64,000 nucleotides of DNA from Hymenobacter terrenus (GTDB lineage: Bacteria > Bacteroidota > Bacteroidia > Cytophagales > Hymenobacteraceae), in NCBI RefSeq assembly GCF_000972495.1, contig NZ_LATM01000020.1:22639-86638 (forward strand). Reading direction: 5' to 3'. How positions within the stretch are numbered: the stretch's first letter is position 1; each line of letters begins with the position of its first letter. A model generated the notes under the pieces. The model was not told where the DNA came from, did no database searches, and saw only the letters and a list, made by a program, of their open reading frames with translations. This document shows, in pieces, positions 1 to 8,185 of this stretch. A program made the position numbers and the translations under genes.

Positions 1-457
1 GCTTCTGCTCGGTGGCGGCACGCTGCTCGGCGGTGAGGGTTGGGGCCTGCTTCTGGTAGGCTTCTACGGCTGACTTGAAACCGGCCAACATGGTTTGGTT
101 TTGCTTTTCCCAGCCTCGGGCTTTGCTCTCGAAGGCTTTTCGAGCGTCCTTCATGCCTTGGTAACCGTCGAGCATCTTACCCGATTCCACGTAGGCAATC
201 TGGGCCGCAAAGCTACTGGCCGAAGCAGCCGGAGCAGCCGCAACTGGGGTAGCGGTGCTCGCAGTTGCGGTGGGCTCAGTGGTTTTGGCCGTAGCCGTGG
301 TATCAGCCGTGTTGGTATCCGGCGCGGCCATTACCGCCACCGATTTGTCGGTCGCAATGGCAGGCGCAACCACTTTTTGGTTGAAATGCAGAACATACAA
401 ACCGGCCACGGCTAACGCCAGCACGATGTTAATGGTTAACTGAATGGGGTTTTTCAT
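1..457 (-). CDS. OmpH/Skp-like periplasmic protein (3' end cut by window edge)
   Basis: The reading frame on the minus strand starts at an ATG at 457 and runs off the left edge, so only the first 152 residues are seen. Residues 6-22 form one hydrophobic segment (signal anchor or signal peptide). A low-complexity Thr/Ala/Pro linker of about 50 residues follows. Then comes a charged, helix-prone stretch (IAYVESGKMLDGYQGMKDAR, then KAFESKARGWEKQ) of the kind found in OmpH/Skp chaperones, which form a periplasmic coiled-coil clamp for unfolded outer-membrane proteins. The long Ala/Thr linker is unusual for Skp and suggests a membrane-anchored variant. A -7 box at 481-488 fits this start. Family assignment is by pattern only. 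Confidence 0.7.
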   Translation of the reverse strand, partial: MKNPIQLTINIVLALAVAGLYVLHFNQKVVAPAIATDKSVAVMAAPDTNTADTTATAKTTEPTATASTATPVAAAPAASASSFAAQIAYVESGKMLDGYQGMKDARKAFESKARGWEKQNQTMLAGFKSAVEAYQKQAPTLTAEQRAATEQK

Positions 458-480
458 CGAAAAGCAAAATAAGGAAAAAA

Positions 481-488
481 CAAAAGTA
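481..488 (-). promoter_or_regulatory. Bacteroidota -7 box for the OmpH-like gene
   Basis: On the minus strand this reads TACTTTTG, an exact match to TAnnTTTG. It lies 24 bases upstream of the ATG at 457. No clear -33 element was seen. Confidence 0.5.
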
Positions 489-636
489 ATGCTTCGCTCA
501 CTGGAGAGAGCTGAATAAGGCATTAGCCCCTTCAACCAACCCCATGAGGACAATCGGCATAAGAATTTGATCCAAATCAACCGGAAATCTGGTTAATGCG
601 CCCAAGCCACCCTACTTTTTGCACAAAGCGTGGTCC

Positions 637-1596
637 TTAATCTGGCACGGCAATGTGCAACAGTGCATCGCCTTGGTTTACCACCGGCATATGGTTCAGC
701 CCGATGACATAACCGCTCACCGGCGACTCCAGCCGCACCGACTGCTGCCCGTACGGGTCACCTACAGAACCATAAATCTGCCCCTTCTCCAGAAACTGCC
801 CGTTCTCGACGTGCGCCCGAAACAGCCCCGCAAAGCGGGCCCGCAACCAAGTGTGCCGCCGGCATATGATGCCCGGCCGGGCCGGCGTTGGCGCCTTGGG
901 GCCCATGCCCAAATGGTGCAGCACCCGCAGTGTACCGGCCACCGCCTCTTCAATTCCCGGCTCATCAAGGCGCAGACTCTCCCCCGTTTCGTACACAATG
1001 ACGTGCTTGCCCAGTCCCTGCGCCGCCTCGCGCAAAGACCCTACCCGCAATGCCGCGTGCAGCGTAAATGGCGCACCAAAAGCCGCGGCCATGGCGTCTA
1101 CCTCGGGGTCGATGCCTAGCAGGCAGCGCACTTGGGGGAAATTGGCCCGCGCCGCACCGCCGGTATGAAAATCGATGCCATAATCAATCAGGGGCATTAT
1201 TTCGCGCATAAAGCGGTGAGCCACCCGGCCAGCCAGCGACCCGCGCGGAAACCCAGGAAATGAGCGGTTCACGTCCTTGCCATCAGGCACATCGCGGCTG
1301 AAATTCAGAAAGCCGTAAATATTGAGAATGGGAATGGCGATGATGCTGCCGCGCAATGGGTACAGTAGCTCACGCCGCACCAGCCGCCGAATGGTTTCGA
1401 TGCCATTTACCTCATCGCCGTGCATGCCGCCCATCAGTAGCAGCGTAGGTCCAGGCTTGAGGGAGCGCATCACATGCACTGGCACATCAATCACCGTACC
1501 CGAAGGCAGCTTCGAAATCACCAGCCGCGTAAGCACCTGCTCGCCAGGCTTGATGGTGAGGCCGTTGAGGTAAAACGGGGCGGTAGCTGGGGGCAT
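637..1596 (-). CDS. AstE/AspA-type succinylglutamate desuccinylase/aspartoacylase family protein
   Basis: A 319-residue zinc hydrolase of the M14-like AstE/AspA family. The zinc-binding pattern HGDE is at about residue 60 (GGMHGDEVNGIETIRR). The second histidine is in IDFHTG and the likely catalytic glutamate in VYETGE. The C-terminal third looks like the beta domain of this family. The family removes acyl groups from amino-acid nitrogen; the substrate cannot be read here. The start at 1596 (MPPATAPFYLNG) is preferred over a more distal frame start at 1626 because family similarity begins near it. It lies 83 bases downstream of rimK on the same strand, which suggests it acts on a product of the RimK system rather than on succinylglutamate; this is inference. 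Confidence 0.85.
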   Translation of the reverse strand: MPPATAPFYLNGLTIKPGEQVLTRLVISKLPSGTVIDVPVHVMRSLKPGPTLLLMGGMHGDEVNGIETIRRLVRRELLYPLRGSIIAIPILNIYGFLNFSRDVPDGKDVNRSFPGFPRGSLAGRVAHRFMREIMPLIDYGIDFHTGGAARANFPQVRCLLGIDPEVDAMAAAFGAPFTLHAALRVGSLREAAQGLGKHVIVYETGESLRLDEPGIEEAVAGTLRVLHHLGMGPKAPTPARPGIICRRHTWLRARFAGLFRAHVENGQFLEKGQIYGSVGDPYGQQSVRLESPVSGYVIGLNHMPVVNQGDALLHIAVPD

Positions 1597-1679
1597 AAGC
1601 AAAGGAAAGTACCAGACAGAACGCAAGCTCCTTCCTTACCAAAGAAGGGGTATTTCAGCTACGCTGAGATGGTAGTAGC

Positions 1680-2633
1680 CTATTGGTCCATGGGCACATC
1701 CGACTGTGCATCTACGGCCTGGCCCGTATCTTTCTTGGGCTTGGGCTTGGGCTTCTTCTTACCCGCAAGATTGTTAGTATACTCGATAATACGGCCCGCA
1801 ATATCCTGCTTCGTAGCCTTTTCGATGCCTTCCAGCCCCGGCGAGGAATTAACTTCGAGCACCAGCGGGCCGCGCTTGCTTTGCAGCATATCCACGCCGG
1901 CGATGCCCAGGCCCAGCGCTTTGGTAGCCAGCATGGCCGCGGCTTTTTCGGCCCGGCTAAGCTTTACCAAGGTGCCTACGCCACCGCGGTGCAGGTTGGA
2001 GCGAAATTCGCCCTCCTTGCCCTGGCGCTTCATGGCACCCACCACCTCGCCATCGACCACGAAGGCGCGCAAGTCGGCCCCCTTGCTTTCAGCAATGAAT
2101 TCCTGCACGATTATGCGGGCTTTAAGGTTATGGAATGCCTCAATCACGGACTGCGCCGCTTTGGCCGACTCAGCCAGCACCACGCCCAGCCCCTGCGTGC
2201 CCTCCAGCAGCTTGATGATGACCGGTGCGCCGCCCACTTGGCTTATCATAGTCGGCACGTCTGCGGAGTAGTTGGTGAAGGCAGTTTTGGGCATGCCCAC
2301 GCCGGCACGGCTCAGAATCTGCATCGAGCGCAACTTGTCGCGCGAGCGCACAATGGCTTGGCTGTCGACGGCAGTACGCACCTTCATCATCTCAAACTGC
2401 CGCACCACGGCCGTGCCGTAGAACGTGACCGAAGCGCCGATACGGGGAATGATAGCATCAAACCCCTCCAGCCGCTTACCTTGATAGATGATGCCGGGGT
2501 GGCCCTTTTCCAGCACCAGATTGCATTGCAGATGGTCGATGACCACCGCTTCGTGGCCCCGCACGGCGGCAGCCTCCACCAGCCGTTGGGTGGAATATGA
2601 TTTCGGCTCACGCGAGAGAATGGCCAGTTTCAA
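1680..2633 (-). CDS. rimK: RimK-type ATP-grasp glutamate ligase
   Basis: A 317-residue ATP-grasp enzyme. RimK adds glutamates to the C-terminus of ribosomal protein S6. Visible features are the N-terminal LKLAILSRE (E. coli RimK has MKIAILSRD), the nucleotide-binding glycine loop EGTQGLGVV, the Arg-rich KRQGKEGEFRSNLHRGG segment, and the metal-binding end LEVNSSPGLEGIE. The start is taken as TTG at 2633, which aligns exactly with the family N-terminus. An upstream open stretch to 2696 is unlike the family. The protein carries about 25 extra C-terminal residues, rich in Lys-Pro then acidic (KKKPKPKPKKD), absent from E. coli RimK. It is the middle gene of a three-gene cluster with a retropepsin-like protease and an acylase. 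Confidence 0.92.
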   Translation of the reverse strand: MKLAILSREPKSYSTQRLVEAAAVRGHEAVVIDHLQCNLVLEKGHPGIIYQGKRLEGFDAIIPRIGASVTFYGTAVVRQFEMMKVRTAVDSQAIVRSRDKLRSMQILSRAGVGMPKTAFTNYSADVPTMISQVGGAPVIIKLLEGTQGLGVVLAESAKAAQSVIEAFHNLKARIIVQEFIAESKGADLRAFVVDGEVVGAMKRQGKEGEFRSNLHRGGVGTLVKLSRAEKAAAMLATKALGLGIAGVDMLQSKRGPLVLEVNSSPGLEGIEKATKQDIAGRIIEYTNNLAGKKKPKPKPKKDTGQAVDAQSDVPMDQ

Positions 2634-2703
2634 GGGATGGCAGCGGTTAGATGAAAGGAGGCAGTTGAAAGGAACCCGGGGCAAACTACGGCACAAAACC
2701 CGG

Positions 2704-3186
2704 TCAGTGCCGCGCGCGACGCGTTGCAGCGTGCGCCAGGGCTTTGTAGGAAAGGTTACGCTTGGCTACGTCGACCACGAAGCGACCTTGACGTAACAGG
2801 CTGCGCCCCAGCAATACGGGGTATTTCATGTCGGAGCGGTCAGAAAGAGAAAAATCAGCTTCAAAATCTTCGCCATACAACTGCACCACTGCCCGGATAA
2901 CGTACCGCTCCTGCACTTCGCCATTGGAAGAGCGGATATCGCGCAGGGCAAATTGAGTGAAGGCTAGTGCGCGGCCGTCCGTGCCTTCGTGGCCGGGGTC
3001 GAGGAGGTTGACCAGTAACACGGGCCGTTGCTGCGCATCGGTACCGATACGGATATCAGTGCAGTGAATAGCGCTGGTATAAGCGCCCGTATCCACCTTG
3101 GCTTCTACGCCACCCAAGGCAAAAGCTGGGAAATCAACCAATTCGCGGCGGCCGAGCAGACGCTTAGGAGAACGGGCAGGAGTCAT
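2704..3186 (-). CDS. RimK-associated retropepsin-like protease (ATP-dependent zinc protease family)
   Basis: A 160-residue protein of the family often named putative ATP-dependent zinc protease, which has a retropepsin fold. The catalytic motif is VDTGAYTSAIH near residue 34, and a second family motif is YPVLLGRSLL near the C-terminus. The start at 3186 (MTPARSPKRLLGRR) is chosen because a TAnnTTTG box sits 42 bases upstream at 3228-3235; a longer in-frame extension would cover this promoter. It is the first gene of the RimK cluster, 70 bases ahead of rimK. Proteases of this kind sit beside rimK in many bacteria, including the rimABK operon of pseudomonads. A role in trimming or regulating glutamate tails is inference. 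Confidence 0.85.
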   Translation of the reverse strand: MTPARSPKRLLGRRELVDFPAFALGGVEAKVDTGAYTSAIHCTDIRIGTDAQQRPVLLVNLLDPGHEGTDGRALAFTQFALRDIRSSNGEVQERYVIRAVVQLYGEDFEADFSLSDRSDMKYPVLLGRSLLRQGRFVVDVAKRNLSYKALAHAATRRARH

Positions 3187-3227
3187 GGAGAGAAAGGCAA
3201 ACGAACAGCGAACAGGCTGCTGGCATT

Positions 3228-3235
3228 CAAAAATA
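3228..3235 (-). promoter_or_regulatory. -7 box upstream of the RimK cluster
   Basis: On the minus strand it reads TATTTTTG, matching TAnnTTTG. It probably drives protease-rimK-acylase as one transcript and supports the start at 3186. Confidence 0.5.
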
Positions 3236-3411
3236 CGGGAGCACGCCTTAACAAAATGACTGCACCCGAGGCATAAAAGAAGAATACCTACTCCACGAAT
3301 GATAATACACAAAACTCATGCAGCACGCTACAGCTATGGGCAGTCGACACGGAGCGGCGCTCAAGCACCAGCTGACGAATGTTCAGCAGCACGGCAACAA
3401 CGAGTAGCGAA

Positions 3412-4338
3412 TCATGACGGGATGTTGGTATCGGCAACAAGATACAGAGGCCGCTGGCGCACGTTGGCCGACAGCCGGGCAATGTACTCACCGATAATGC
3501 CCACCGCAATCAGCTGCACTCCACCCAAAAACAAAATGCTAATCATGAGCGAAGCCCACCCCGGCTCGTAGTCATGAGAAATAAATCGCGAGTACAGCGT
3601 GTAGAGCATCACCAAAAATGCTATGCCTGATACCAAAAACCCGCTTAGCGTGGCAAATTTTAGCGGTGCGTCAGAGAAGGCGGTAATGCCATCCAGCGCT
3701 AAGCGAATCATTTTGCGGTAGGTATAACCGGTTTCGCCACCAGCCCGCTCGGCGCGGTCATATTCCACAAAGGTTTGACGATAGCCTATCCACGAAATCT
3801 GGCCGCGCAGAAACTTATTTTGTTCTGGCATCTTCTTCAATCCTTCCACCACCTTACGCGAGATGATGCGGAAGTCGCCGGTATCCACCGGAATCGACAC
3901 GCTGGTGATGCGAGCCAGGATGCGGTAAAACAAGCGGGCTGTAAACTTTTTGGCCGCGCTTTCACCCTGCCGCGAACGGCGCTTGGCATACACTACTTCG
4001 TAGCCAACCTGCATCTTTGCGTACAGGCTTGGGATGAGTTCGGGCGGGTCCTGTAAGTCAGCATCAATAATGACTACGGCTTGGCCCCGGGTCGCATCCA
4101 GTCCGGCCGTGACGGCAATTTGATGCCCGAAATTCCGGCTCAGATCAATATAGCCTACTTGGGGGTCGCGGGCAGCCAATTCTAGCAGCAACTCCAGCGA
4201 CCGGTCGCGCGAGCCGTCGTTGACAAAAACGAACTCGTAGCTCACTTCCATTGCCTCTAGCACACCTTTCACGCGGCGGTGCAGAGCGACAATATTAGCT
4301 TCTTCGTTGTAGATGGGAATAACAACTGAAATATCCAC
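3412..4338 (-). CDS. Family 2 glycosyltransferase, DPM1/GtrB-like, membrane-anchored
   Basis: A 308-residue glycosyltransferase of the type that moves a sugar from a nucleotide donor to a polyprenyl phosphate (dolichol-phosphate mannose synthase or GtrB-like). The N-terminus SVVIPIYNEEANI, the motif NDGSRD (40-45) and the metal-binding IDADLQDPPE (91-100, DxD at 92-94) are all present, as is the acceptor-loop motif GGETGYTY near residue 220. Two membrane helices follow (about 235-257 and 268-292). The sugar is not predictable. A -7 box at 4386-4393 fits the start. It is divergent from a polytopic GT-87-like gene, and the two may act on the same lipid-linked sugar pathway. Confidence 0.88.
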   Translation of the reverse strand: MDISVVIPIYNEEANIVALHRRVKGVLEAMEVSYEFVFVNDGSRDRSLELLLELAARDPQVGYIDLSRNFGHQIAVTAGLDATRGQAVVIIDADLQDPPELIPSLYAKMQVGYEVVYAKRRSRQGESAAKKFTARLFYRILARITSVSIPVDTGDFRIISRKVVEGLKKMPEQNKFLRGQISWIGYRQTFVEYDRAERAGGETGYTYRKMIRLALDGITAFSDAPLKFATLSGFLVSGIAFLVMLYTLYSRFISHDYEPGWASLMISILFLGGVQLIAVGIIGEYIARLSANVRQRPLYLVADTNIPS

Positions 4339-4385
4339 GGGCTTAACAAATCATCATTTAGGAAGCCAACAAGGCTCCGACCGAG

Positions 4386-4433
4386 CAAAAGTAGGCTTAA
4401 TCAGGCAACGCCGGAGAGCTACCGCTACCTTTG
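4386..4433. promoter_or_regulatory. Divergent -7 boxes between the two glycosyltransferase genes
   Basis: The minus strand reads TACTTTTG at 4386-4393 (toward the GT2 gene). The plus strand reads TACCTTTG at 4426-4433 (toward the GT87 gene). Both match TAnnTTTG, only 32 bases apart. Confidence 0.5.
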
Positions 4434-4456
4434 TGTCCTCATTTTACCACTACCTC

Positions 4457-5659
4457 GTGTCCATATTTGCTGCTCGCTTCCGTACGTTTCTGCTTCAGCC
4501 CAGTATGTTGCACTGGCTTTATGCTGGGCTCACCGTATTCATTACGGCTCAGCATTACTTTAAAGGCCCGAGCTCCTACAACAACTACCTGATTTTTATC
4601 AAGCCATTCTTTAACCTCATAGCGGGGAAAAACCTTTACCTCGAGTATCCGGAATATTACCAAGATACCTATAAATATAGTCCCACTTTTGCCTTGTTCA
4701 TGGGCCCGCTAGCAGTGCTGCCTGTCTGGCTTGGCCTATTTCTGTGGAATGCCCTGAATAATGCTGTATTCTACTTAGCTGCCCGACGCCTTTTTCCATC
4801 TGCCCGCAGGCAGGCTCTGTTCCTGCTACTCGTGCTCATCGACGTGCTCACGGCCCTGCACAACTCCCAAGCCAATTGCCTGCTTGCTGGCCTCATGCTG
4901 TGGACCTATGTACATCTGCAAAACCGCCGCGCGGCCTGGGCTGGTTTGTGCTTAGCACTGGCCGCCTTCATCAAAGTCTACGGCATTGCTATAGGGCTGC
5001 TGTTTTTGTTCTACCCTGGTTTTTGGCGCAATGCGCTCTGGGCTGCTATATGGATAGTAGTGTTGGCTGTGGCGCCGCTTCTGGTAGTTTCGTGGCCAGC
5101 TTTTTTAATGATTTATCAGGGGTGGTACGACATCGTACGTGAATCAGCTACCGGCATCCAGCTTTCGCTTATTGGAATCATGCAAAGCTGGTTTGGCTTT
5201 CCATTACGGCTCAGGGGCCTGGTGCAAGCTGTAGGCTTAAGCTTACTCATGCTACCTCTAATATATCGCCGCGCTTGGCACGAAGCCGGCTACCGCCGGC
5301 TTTATCTAAGCTCCCTGCTCATATTTGTGGTCATTTTCAACCAAATGGCAGAGTCACCCACGTTTATTATTGCAATAACAGGGTTTATGTACTGGTTTAT
5401 CTATTATGGTCGTCATGTGGTATTAGGCTGGCCACTTTTTTGGCTGGCATTTGTCTTCACTACTCTTTCGGCTACTGATTTGCTGCCCCATTCCTTGCGA
5501 GAAGCTTATTTTGACGTCTACAAACTCAAGGCTGTGCCTATGGTACTGGCGTGGGCCGTCATTCAAGGCCAGTTACTGCTCTATTACCGTTGGCAGCCCC
5601 AAAGCAACGAAAAAACAGAAGGCTCTTCCCCTTTTATCACAAGCAAGCCATTGGCGTAG
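4457..5659 (+). CDS. Polytopic GT87/DUF2029-type glycosyltransferase
   Basis: An integral membrane protein of about 400 residues with some ten hydrophobic segments and the layout of GT87 (DUF2029) lipid-linked-sugar mannosyltransferases. These transfer a sugar from a polyprenyl-phosphate donor on the outer face of the membrane. Near the N-terminus are the loop SSYNNYLIFIKPFFNLIAG and LYLEYPEYYQDTYKYSP, then SQANCLLAGLMLWTY and AFIKVYG, which fit the family pattern. The frame is open from 4313, but the -7 box at 4426-4433 makes an initiation at GTG 4457, or ATG 4505, more likely; 4457 is chosen. Acceptor and sugar are unknown. It pairs by position with the divergent GT2 that could make its lipid-sugar donor. 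Confidence 0.75.
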   Translation: MSIFAARFRTFLLQPSMLHWLYAGLTVFITAQHYFKGPSSYNNYLIFIKPFFNLIAGKNLYLEYPEYYQDTYKYSPTFALFMGPLAVLPVWLGLFLWNALNNAVFYLAARRLFPSARRQALFLLLVLIDVLTALHNSQANCLLAGLMLWTYVHLQNRRAAWAGLCLALAAFIKVYGIAIGLLFLFYPGFWRNALWAAIWIVVLAVAPLLVVSWPAFLMIYQGWYDIVRESATGIQLSLIGIMQSWFGFPLRLRGLVQAVGLSLLMLPLIYRRAWHEAGYRRLYLSSLLIFVVIFNQMAESPTFIIAITGFMYWFIYYGRHVVLGWPLFWLAFVFTTLSATDLLPHSLREAYFDVYKLKAVPMVLAWAVIQGQLLLYYRWQPQSNEKTEGSSPFITSKPLA

Positions 5660-5707
5660 TGAAGCACTGGGCATTTGCGGGCTGATTAAAAGACAATTGC
5701 CGTTCTG

Positions 5708-6046
5708 TCAGCATGCATACCAAATCGGTAGCACGGTCCTACCTTGGTCGTCGCTGACCAGCATCAAGCCATCGGACAGATATGAGAAGGCACACCGAGC
5801 GGCCTCAACTTTCCTGGCCCTGCAACCAACCTTAGACGAAGGTTTGGTAGCTGGTAGCATTGCCAGTGGCATCCAGCTTCACCACATATAATATGGTAGC
5901 CACTCTTTGCTACTGCGATTCCAGGAGCCGTGTTCGGGGATGAATATTTGGCTGCGGTACTGGGCGTCGAACTTAGTATCAGTATAAAATTTCATGCCCA
6001 GCACGGCTACGTGCGTGCCCAGCTTGCGAGTGGGCTTAGTATGCAT
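5708..6046 (-). pseudogene. Decayed C-terminal piece of a PQQ-type sugar (sorbosone) dehydrogenase
   Basis: Translating the minus strand gives consecutive pieces typical of the end of Bacteroidota L-sorbosone/glucose dehydrogenases: LGTHVAVLGMKFYTDTKFD, then FIPEHGSWNRSSKEW, then VVKLDATGNATSYQTFV and GWLQGQES, then SDGLMLVSDDQGRTV near the end. They lie in the right order but in different frames, separated by stop codons (including a stop where SWGR is expected) and at least two frameshifts. The N-terminal propeller part is absent. The fragment is not translatable as one protein and is called a pseudogene remnant. No intact copy is in the window. Confidence 0.75.
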
Positions 6047-6180
6047 CGGCGCCGCTCAATGGTTGCCAGTCGGCGGTGGTCTGGTAAAAACCCTAGGGTT
6101 AATAGTTCCTCCGCAACACCGCCCAGGCCGATAGCCAGACCGCAGTCCAAGTGGGAACTCAAAAAAAAGCCGGTCAAAAA

Positions 6181-6230
6181 TTGAGTCCCCCTACCTGGGG
6201 GATTCAAAAAAAGGTCCGTTTTTTGAATCC
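6181..6230 (+). repeat. Two overlapping, mutually exclusive hairpins
   Basis: Bases 6181-6191 (TTGAGTCCCCC) can pair with 6196-6206 (one mismatch). Bases 6200-6211 (GGATTCAAAAAA) can pair perfectly with 6219-6230 across a 7-base loop. The shared segment allows only one of the two to form. The arrangement resembles an attenuator, but no intact gene follows closely, and it may equally be a remnant of a mobile element. Confidence 0.5.
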
Positions 6231-6266
6231 TCCCTTAGCTTCTCCCTCAGTCCCTTCTGTGCCCCC

Positions 6267-6443
6267 AATGAACGCCTGACGACCACCCGCGCCCACTTCG
6301 GCCTGAGCCAGCGCGAGGCGGCTCAGTTACTGGGCACCCACGTCAATCACGACGAGACGAGCCGCCGTTTCCTGCCCTGCGCCGGTAGGCCTTTCACGCG
6401 GTGGGCCGGGTCGCCCCTGCCCCGCCGCGGCCGATGCGACTAA
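6267..6443 (+). pseudogene. Fragment of a helix-turn-helix (Xre-like) protein
   Basis: This frame has no start codon and ends at TAA 6441-6443. It encodes LTTTRAHFGLSQREAAQLLG followed by DETSRRFLP, the pattern of an Xre-type helix-turn-helix (GLSQxExAxLLG, then the ExxRRxLP turn). The following residues are out of pattern, which suggests a frameshift. It lies in the decayed stretch between the glycosyltransferase and macrodomain genes. Similarity rests on a short motif, so confidence is modest. Confidence 0.4.
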
Positions 6444-6688
6444 CCCGCTGCCGGGCCCTCACCAAGCCCGCCTGCCGGTCTGCATGCAGAAGCTGCCGTG
6501 CTGGCCGCCCTCGAAGCCCCAGCAGATTGAGATAGATGGTTAAAACTACCTTTCTGGCCCTGCCAGGCGCAATTTACTATTACCGAGCCGTCGTAGCACG
6601 CCTCCGAAGTATCAATTGCGGTAGCCCAAGCGTAGGCAATAAGTGATTCGTGTTCGCCTCGCTAGTCCAACAGCTTTCTGCATTCCCA

Positions 6689-7228
6689 ATGGCCTCTCCT
6701 ACCGTTTCCAATCGCATCCAGCTTGTGCAGGGCGACATCACCCGCCAAGAAGTCTCAGCCGTCGTCAACGCCGCTAATTCCACCCTGCTTGGTGGGGGCG
6801 GGGTCGATGGTGCTATCCACCGTACCGGCGGCCCTGCCATTTTGGAAGAGTGCCGCATCATTCGCGCCAGCCCTGATTACAAAGACGGCCTGCCGGCGGG
6901 CCAGGCTGTCATCACCACCGGCGGGAAACTGCCGGCCGCGCACGTCATCCACACCGTGGGCCCAATCTGGCACGGTGGCCAGCAAGGCGAGCCTGAACTG
7001 CTAGCCAATTGCTACCACAACAGCCTACGCCTGGCGGCCGAGCATCAATTGGCAAGCGTGGCCTTCCCCGGTATTAGTACTGGAGTGTATGGTTACCCAA
7101 AAAAGGAAGCTACGAGCATTGCCGTGCGCGAAGTGTGCCAGTGGTTATCCGAAAATCAGTTTCCTCAAACGGTCGTTTTCGTGACGTTTGATGACGAAAG
7201 CCGACGCCTGTACGAGCAGGAACTATGA
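6689..7228 (+). CDS. Macrodomain ADP-ribose hydrolase (YmdB-like)
   Basis: A 179-residue single macrodomain. Members remove ADP-ribose or O-acetyl groups from ADP-ribose derivatives and de-modify ADP-ribosylated proteins. The ligand-binding motifs are clear: VQGDITRQEVSAVVNAANS at the N-terminus, LLGGGGVDGAIHR (catalytic Gly-rich loop with the conserved Asp), and PGISTGVYGYP. The ATG at 6689 gives MASPTVSNRIQLVQGDIT, in line with the family length; an upstream in-frame start at 6650 adds residues unlike the family. It is convergent with ispH, 20 bases away, and does not appear to share an operon. The substrate is not predictable. Confidence 0.92.
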   Translation: MASPTVSNRIQLVQGDITRQEVSAVVNAANSTLLGGGGVDGAIHRTGGPAILEECRIIRASPDYKDGLPAGQAVITTGGKLPAAHVIHTVGPIWHGGQQGEPELLANCYHNSLRLAAEHQLASVAFPGISTGVYGYPKKEATSIAVREVCQWLSENQFPQTVVFVTFDDESRRLYEQEL

Positions 7229-7248
7229 CGCCATCCGCAGACGACGGC

Positions 7249-8130
7249 TTACGCCAATTCACCAACGGCTTCAATGCGCTCGGCTACCTGCTGCATGAGC
7301 CAAAGCGGCGTGCTGGTGGCCCCGCAAATGCCCACGGTGCTGGCCCCGGCAAACCACTCGTCCTGTACTTCCTCGGCATTTTCGACGAAGTAGCTGCGGG
7401 GGTTGTGCTGTTGCACCACGCTGAACAGCGCTTTGCCGTTGGAGCTTTTGCGGCCGCTCACAAAAATGATGACGTCGTACTCCACGGCAAACTTAGCCAA
7501 AGCTGGCTCACGGTTGCTCACCTGCCGGCAGATGCTATCGTTGGCGTCAAAGCTGTCCAGCACACCGCCCGCCGCCACGATACGCGCTTCCATCAGCGCC
7601 TTCATCTTGTAGAAGCCCGCCGTACTCTTGGTGGTTTGGCTAAATAGAGTGACGGGACGGGCGAAATTAATCTGGTCCAAATCGGCCTCGTTCATCACGA
7701 TGATGGCACGATTGCCCGTTTGACCGGTGAGGCCGGCAACTTCGGCGTGGCCCGGCTGGCCGTAAATTACAATTTGGCCGTCTTGGCGCTGGCTCAGGTC
7801 GAAAGCGTGCTTCACGCGGTTCTGCAGCTTGAGCACCACCGGGCAACTGGCATCAATCAACTCCAGGTTGTTTTGCAGGGCTAACTGGTAGGTTTCGGGC
7901 GGCTCGCCGTGGGCCCGGATGAGGACTTTGCAGTCGTGCAAGGTGGCCAGTTGCTCACGGTCGATGATGCGCAGGCCCTGCTGGTGCAGGCGCTCTACCT
8001 CCATACGGTTGTGCACGATATCGCCGAGACAGTAGAGCTGCTGGCCGTGGGCCAACTCATCTTCGGCCATTTGAATGGCGAATTCTACGCCGAAGCAGTA
8101 GCCGGAATTCTTATCAATCGTGACCTTCAT
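7249..8130 (-). CDS. ispH: 4-hydroxy-3-methylbut-2-enyl diphosphate reductase
   Basis: A 293-residue iron-sulfur enzyme, the last step of the MEP isoprenoid pathway, making IPP and DMAPP. The three cysteines that hold the [4Fe-4S] cluster are at 12 (GYCFGV), 96 (DASCPV) and 201 (SICRQV). The substrate-binding histidines lie in DIVHN (40), RAHGEP (74) and GQPGHAEV (128), and SQTTKS is also present. Length and motif order are those of the family. It lies 55 bases downstream of cmk on the same strand but has its own -7 box at 8175-8182. The pair cmk-ispH is common in Bacteroidota. Confidence 0.97.
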   Translation of the reverse strand: MKVTIDKNSGYCFGVEFAIQMAEDELAHGQQLYCLGDIVHNRMEVERLHQQGLRIIDREQLATLHDCKVLIRAHGEPPETYQLALQNNLELIDASCPVVLKLQNRVKHAFDLSQRQDGQIVIYGQPGHAEVAGLTGQTGNRAIIVMNEADLDQINFARPVTLFSQTTKSTAGFYKMKALMEARIVAAGGVLDSFDANDSICRQVSNREPALAKFAVEYDVIIFVSGRKSSNGKALFSVVQQHNPRSYFVENAEEVQDEWFAGASTVGICGATSTPLWLMQQVAERIEAVGELA

Positions 8131-8174
8131 GCTGAATGACTAACACCACGCGTCGGCGAGAGGGTTCGCCGGGG

Positions 8175-8182
8175 CAAAGGTA
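8175..8182 (-). promoter_or_regulatory. -7 box for ispH
   Basis: The minus strand reads TACCTTTG, an exact TAnnTTTG, 44 bases before the ispH start, just past the end of cmk. A TTTG lies 17 bases further upstream (8200-8203), slightly closer than the usual 19-21. Confidence 0.55.
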
Positions 8183-8185
8183 CGA

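Noticed and set aside
1683..2600. 305-codon frame opposite to rimK
   Set aside because: rimK has complete ATP-grasp motifs on the minus strand; the plus frame has none.
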